DNA of 28,154 nt, taken from positions 77,147 to 105,300 of the forward strand of contig DKKL01000035.1 in the NCBI GenBank assembly GCA_002455255.1, read 5' to 3'. Both the position numbers and the translations under genes were made by a program. Below the pieces are notes generated by a model that saw only the letters and a list, made by a program, of their open reading frames with translations, had not been told where the DNA came from and did no database searches. The stretch is from Candidatus Tepidiaquacellales bacterium UBA6667. GTDB taxonomy: Bacteria; Bacteroidota; Ignavibacteria; Tepidaquicellales; Tepidaquicellaceae. The number at the start of each line of letters is the position of its first letter. The stretch's first letter is position 1. Shown one piece after another: positions 24,295 to 28,154 of the stretch.

Positions 24295-26802
24295 ATGAAA
24301 TTTTGTTTATTAATATTCTTTTTAATAAGTGTTTCAATTGATGTCTATTCCCAATCTGATAATTCTTCCGATACTGTTTCGAATTCTTCAGATACTTTGA
24401 AAATTGATCCTCTCGATTCTCTAAAATCACAATCCGACATAAATGGCATTATTAATTACACAGCGACTGATTCTGCTGTGTTCGATTTTAAAACTGATAA
24501 ATTATATCTTTATAATAATGCTGAAGTTACATATCAGGATCTCAAATTAAATTCAGGTATAATTATTATTGATAGAGAAACGCAAATTCTTGAAGCAATA
24601 GGAATCCCTGATACTGTTGATAATAAAAAAATTGTTCAGTTGCCCTTAATGTTTCAGGGTGAAACTAAATATGAAGGAAGTATATTAAGATATAATTTCA
24701 AATCTCAGCAAGGCACTGTTTCAATGGGATATTCTGATGCTGAAATTGGGTATTACTTTGGTGAAAAAATTAAAAAAGTTAATTCAGAAATTTATTTTAT
24801 CAAAAATGGAATATATACAACTTCAACAAACAAAGAAGATCCAGAATATTATTTCTTGTCTCCTGAAATGAAAGTTATAACTGATGATAAAATAATTGCA
24901 AAATCTGTATTTCTTTATATTGAAGGTGTGCCTGTCTTTTGGTTGCCGTTTGCAATTTTTCCCGATAGGGGAGGAAGAAGCTCCGGTCTAATCCCACCTA
25001 CTTTTGGTGATGATGCTACATATGGTCAGTATTTATCAAAATTCGGATATTTCTGGGCTATTGATGATTATCTTGATGTGAATGGACTATTTTCTTTTTT
25101 CACAAAAGGGAGGTTCGATTTTTCTTCAAGATTTCGTTATGCTCTAAGATATAATTTTATTGGGGAGTTAAATGCAGGGTATTCGAGGATTAGACTTGGT
25201 GATGATAATGATTTTAATAAGTTTACATCTGATGAATATTTATTATCTCTTGTACACAGCCAAACAATTAATCCCTCTACTCAGTTAAACGCTAATCTAA
25301 CTTTTGTAAGTGGGCAAAGTTATTATGATAATTCTTCAAATAATTTAAATCAGTTGCTTCGTCAGAATATTATTTCAAATCTTACACTTTCAAAGTTCTG
25401 GGAAGGTACTCCATTTTCTTTAAATCTGAATTACTCAAGAGATCAAAATTTGATAAATGGAGATATTAGAGAAAATTTACCATCTGTTCAGTTTAGCAAT
25501 TCTACCACTTTCCCTTTTAGGGACAATAATTCTACAAATATAAATTCAGGAAATTTTTATGAATTTATATCGTATTCTTACAACGGAAATTTTCAAAACA
25601 GAAGAACTAAACTAAATTTTGTTAATATGTTTAGTCGTGATACGGTAGTTCGTGATTCTCGACTCGGCTTAGCTCATAATGTTAATATTAATTTTTCTCC
25701 ACCATCATCCAATATTAATATCACTCCTTTTTTTAATTATACAGAACTGTGGTATACCAAATCAATAACAAAATCTTTTAATCCTGCGGATAGTTCTGTT
25801 GTGACTAATGATATTGAAGGATTTAAACCGGTTCGATTTTTTAATACAGGTATTTCGGTGAATACAAAACTTGTGGGTATTTTCAATCCGGGTATTTTTA
25901 ATGTTACCGGCATACGACATACTATCACTCCTTCAGTATCATATTCTTATAGACCTGATTTTTCAAGTCCTTCTTTTGGATATTATGGTTCATATTTAAA
26001 TCAAAATGGTGTTGAAACAAAATATTCTTTTTTTGAAAAAGAAATTTTTGGAGGTGCCCCTTTAGGCGAAGAACAATCTGTAAATTTTAATTTGAATAAT
26101 TTATTCGAAATGAAATTAAGAGAAAATGATTCTGTAGAAAATAAATTTAAACTATTTGAAATTAATGCAGGTACCGGTTATAACTTTGCGGCAGATTCGT
26201 TAAAGCTTTCTGAACTTCGTGCAAATTTTAATACTCAAATAGGACAAATTTTAAATATAGGCGGTTCGGCAAGTTTTAATTTCTATAAATTTGACCCGGT
26301 AAAACGTTCTCGCGTAAATATATATCTTTGGGATTCGGAAAAGAGAATAGCAGATTTAACAAGCTTTAATATCAATGCTTCTACATCCTATAATTTTGAA
26401 TTTAGTAACAGAGCTTCCGAAATTGATTCTGCAAAAGGAAGACTTCCTGAAGTTGAATATTACATACCGTTTACAGGCACTATAAATTACAACTATTCAG
26501 AATTTAAATTTGACCCGACGAATGTTTTCCGCTCATCAAATCTTAGCGGAAATTTACAACTAAACTTAACAAAAAACTGGAAACTTACTTTCACTGCTGC
26601 TTATGATATTCTGAATAAACAAATTAATGCTCCTTACATAACTGCATACAGAGATTTAAATTCGTGGGAAGCAAATTTTAATTGGTACCCTACAGGTTCA
26701 TTTAAAGGATTCAGATTTGAAGTTAGAATAAAAGCACCTCAATTGAGGGATGTAAAAGTAACAAAACAAACTTCTAACAGAGGAGTATTCGGGGATTTCT
26801 GA
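24295..26802 (+). CDS. lptD: LptD-like outer-membrane protein (OstA domain plus beta-barrel)
   Basis: An 835-residue outer-membrane protein that would insert lipopolysaccharide-type glycolipid into the outer leaflet. A signal peptide (about 1-20) and an Asp/Ser-rich linker come first. An OstA/LptA-like beta-jellyroll follows (about 55-230): FDFKTDKLYLYNNAEVTYQD, then KYEGSILRYNFKSQQGTV. The barrel entry signature YIEGVPVFWLPFAIFPDRGGRSSG sits near 210-230, followed by a long barrel of alternating strands (RFDFSSRFRYALRYNFIGEL, GIRHTITPSVSYSYRP) to the end. The only cysteine is Cys4, in the signal peptide, so the disulfides of proteobacterial LptD are missing. It starts 1 bp after the TPM gene and its TGA overlaps the dapF ATG by one base. 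Confidence 0.85.
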   Translation: MKFCLLIFFLISVSIDVYSQSDNSSDTVSNSSDTLKIDPLDSLKSQSDINGIINYTATDSAVFDFKTDKLYLYNNAEVTYQDLKLNSGIIIIDRETQILEAIGIPDTVDNKKIVQLPLMFQGETKYEGSILRYNFKSQQGTVSMGYSDAEIGYYFGEKIKKVNSEIYFIKNGIYTTSTNKEDPEYYFLSPEMKVITDDKIIAKSVFLYIEGVPVFWLPFAIFPDRGGRSSGLIPPTFGDDATYGQYLSKFGYFWAIDDYLDVNGLFSFFTKGRFDFSSRFRYALRYNFIGELNAGYSRIRLGDDNDFNKFTSDEYLLSLVHSQTINPSTQLNANLTFVSGQSYYDNSSNNLNQLLRQNIISNLTLSKFWEGTPFSLNLNYSRDQNLINGDIRENLPSVQFSNSTTFPFRDNNSTNINSGNFYEFISYSYNGNFQNRRTKLNFVNMFSRDTVVRDSRLGLAHNVNINFSPPSSNINITPFFNYTELWYTKSITKSFNPADSSVVTNDIEGFKPVRFFNTGISVNTKLVGIFNPGIFNVTGIRHTITPSVSYSYRPDFSSPSFGYYGSYLNQNGVETKYSFFEKEIFGGAPLGEEQSVNFNLNNLFEMKLRENDSVENKFKLFEINAGTGYNFAADSLKLSELRANFNTQIGQILNIGGSASFNFYKFDPVKRSRVNIYLWDSEKRIADLTSFNINASTSYNFEFSNRASEIDSAKGRLPEVEYYIPFTGTINYNYSEFKFDPTNVFRSSNLSGNLQLNLTKNWKLTFTAAYDILNKQINAPYITAYRDLNSWEANFNWYPTGSFKGFRFEVRIKAPQLRDVKVTKQTSNRGVFGDF

Positions 26803-27638
26803 TGAATAAAAACTTTTTAAAATATTCCGGTGCCGGAAATAATTTTATAATTATAAATAATTTAACATCCGGTTATAGAGATAAAAAATCTTTAGTAATT
26901 GACTTAGCTAAAAATATAGAAAATGCTGATATTGATGGAATAATTTTTATTGAAGAAAGTAATAATGCAGATTATAAAATGAGTTATTATAACCGCGATG
27001 GCACAGATGATGGTTTGTGCGGAAATGGATTGAGATGCACCGCAAAATACATCTCTGACAATATCAATTCTGATTTAAAAAATATTTCAATTGAGGCGCT
27101 GGGAAAGCTTTTTAACGCTGAAATATTATCTGATGGTTTAGTTTTAGTAGAATTCCCTCCGCCGGTTATCGTAAATCCTAATATGAGATTAATTGTAAAT
27201 TTTGAAAATTGGTTTAATGAAATTAATTGTGGTTATATAGATGTCGGTTCGCCTCATATAGTTATACCTATCTCAGAAATTTCTAAGCTTGATAAAACAA
27301 TTCAGTCTCTAGATGAAATTGAGATTTCAAAATTAGGGAAATATTTTCGTTATCATAAAGATTTAATGCCTCAAGGTGTAAATGTTAATTTTATTAATCT
27401 TCTTTCTGCTGAAAATTCTATTGTGGAATCCCGCGTGTATGAGAGGGGAGTGGAAGGTGAAACCCTTGCAAGCGGAACCGGTTCTTTATCTGTTGCAATA
27501 TTTTCTTATATAAAATATAACCTTGATTTGCCAATCAACATAAAAACTCGAAGTAATCAATTGTTAACTGTAGATTTTAGTTTTGAAATTGAAAAGGTTA
27601 AATCGATGAAGCTTGTCGGGAAAGCTGAACCGATTTAG
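26802..27638 (+). CDS. dapF: Diaminopimelate epimerase-like protein with Cys-to-Ser change
   Basis: A 278-residue DapF-fold protein. The family signatures are FLKYSGAGNNFIII at the N-terminus, RDGTDDGLCGNGLRC with the first catalytic Cys73, DVGSPHIV (148-155) and RVYERGVEGETLASGTG (211-227). DapF converts LL- to meso-diaminopimelate by a two-cysteine acid-base mechanism, for lysine and peptidoglycan. Here the second cysteine (E. coli Cys217 region, TxACGTG) is replaced by Ser224, encoded by AGC at 27471-27473. The usual GND near the start is GNN. The enzyme may therefore be inactive, altered, or a related racemase, unless the AGC is a sequencing error. It is the last gene of the envelope operon, overlapping the LptD-like gene by one base and the convergent downstream gene by 4 bp. 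Confidence 0.85.
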   Translation: MNKNFLKYSGAGNNFIIINNLTSGYRDKKSLVIDLAKNIENADIDGIIFIEESNNADYKMSYYNRDGTDDGLCGNGLRCTAKYISDNINSDLKNISIEALGKLFNAEILSDGLVLVEFPPPVIVNPNMRLIVNFENWFNEINCGYIDVGSPHIVIPISEISKLDKTIQSLDEIEISKLGKYFRYHKDLMPQGVNVNFINLLSAENSIVESRVYERGVEGETLASGTGSLSVAIFSYIKYNLDLPINIKTRSNQLLTVDFSFEIEKVKSMKLVGKAEPI

Positions 27639-27994
27639 TTTTTTAAAAAATATATATACGAATCTTGATAAGGATTTTCGTTGTAAAATTTACTCTTTAC
27701 CTTATGTATTGATCTTAATGATTTAATTAAATCATTGTTAGTCGGATAAACAGATATATTATTGTAAATTAAATTTTTTGTATTGTCCTCATATATGTAT
27801 TTATTCAAAAGTTTTTGAAATGCAAGAGGTCCTTTTTCATTAACAAAAGGACTACTTAAAATTAATCTCCACTTATTTGATTCTTCATCTAATACCCAAA
27901 GTGCATCGTGAACTTTAATATTATCTTTCTTAAGTTTCTCTAATAAAGTTTTACCTTCATTTATAATATTATTTACCAATATTGTTTTATCCAT
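27635..27994 (-). CDS. Small protein of unknown function (119 residues)
   Basis: A 119-residue protein, not firmly recognised. It starts with a helix (MDKTILVNNIINEGKTLLEKL), then strands VHDALWVLDEESNKWRLILSS and PFVNEKGPLAFQKLL, with a Tyr- and Asn-rich C-terminus. There is no signal peptide or membrane segment. The pattern of EGKxLLExL, HDALW and KWRLILSS resembles small uncharacterised proteins in bacterial accessory regions, but I can name no family. Its ATG lies inside the end of the upstream gene, an overlap of 22 bp in a different frame, so translation is probably coupled. Its stop overlaps dapF by 4 bp on the opposite strand. Composition matches the rest of the window. Confidence 0.7.
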   Translation of the reverse strand: MDKTILVNNIINEGKTLLEKLKKDNIKVHDALWVLDEESNKWRLILSSPFVNEKGPLAFQKLLNKYIYEDNTKNLIYNNISVYPTNNDLIKSLRSIHKVKSKFYNENPYQDSYIYFLKN

Positions 27995-28154
27995 TTTAAA
28001 ACTCCATAAGTTTTATTTTCAATTGCATTAATTAAATTTGAAGTTTCATCTTTTGATACAGATGAACTATATCTTGAGCTTTCTATCCATTGATTTACAA
28101 TATCCCAATTTGCTCTAAATTCTTGATTTTTATTTTTTTGATCAATTAATTTAG
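27973..28154 (-). CDS. C-terminal fragment of an unrecognised protein (possibly HEPN-like)
   Basis: The minus strand reads open from the window edge to TAA at 27973-27975, giving 59 residues and a stop. The translation is rich in Trp and Tyr: FRANWDIVNQWIESSRYSS, then SVSKDETSNLINAIENKTYG and a final VLKWIKQYW. The spacing of W..W.ESSRY followed by an alpha helix with VLKWIK recalls the C-terminal helix of HEPN-domain proteins. That match is weak and only the end of the protein is visible. It overlaps the 119-residue gene by 22 bp, so the two form a coupled pair. The start and main body lie beyond the window. Confidence 0.6.
   Translation of the reverse strand, partial: KLIDQKNKNQEFRANWDIVNQWIESSRYSSSVSKDETSNLINAIENKTYGVLKWIKQYW

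Overview
The window is AT-rich chromosomal DNA with compact gene packing. The organism is most likely a member of the Ignavibacteriota/Chlorobi side of the Bacteroidota superphylum. Three predicted secreted proteins end in a type IX secretion (T9SS) sorting domain introduced by the YPNPFNP or FPNPFNP signature typical of Ignavibacteria. A-rich leaders replace Shine-Dalgarno sites for most genes, some promoters fit the TTG/TAnnTTTG pattern, and there is an LptD-type outer-membrane gene. The taxonomic call is inference from these traits.

Positions 1-4497 form an accessory-looking block. It holds four vicinal-oxygen-chelate (VOC/PhnB/bleomycin-resistance-like) genes, a GyrI-like effector-binding protein, a DUF4199 membrane protein, a class A beta-lactamase and a divergent GlxA-type AraC regulator. 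Two near-identical 34-bp sequences, upstream of the GyrI-like gene and of one VOC gene, look like operators for that regulator.

Positions 4640-9642 carry radA (recombination/repair), a class I fructose-1,6-bisphosphatase, a convergent lipoprotein gene and a fused methyltransferase-glycosyltransferase. Positions 9643-14119 (minus strand) form an operon of a helical-repeat protein, a DUF1028 Ntn-hydrolase-like protein and an M1 aminopeptidase; the last two are T9SS cargo. A divergent gene at 14202-15980 encodes a secreted seven-repeat FG-GAP/UnbV protein, also T9SS cargo.

Positions 15992-20386 are information-processing genes: an EVE-domain protein overlapping a UvrD/PcrA helicase, then rlmN and adk. 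Positions 20513-22917 hold a STAS-domain protein and an exbB-exbD-exbD energy-transduction operon, closed by a strong intrinsic terminator at 22942-22975. Positions 23022-27638 are a tightly packed envelope operon: two TPM-domain proteins, an LptD-like outer-membrane protein and a DapF-like epimerase. The first TPM gene seems to start at ATT, and the DapF-like protein has Ser where the second catalytic Cys should be. The window ends with two overlapping unrecognised minus-strand genes, the last truncated by the window edge. No tRNA, rRNA, CRISPR array or insertion sequence was seen, and no gene-free stretch exceeds about 150 bases.
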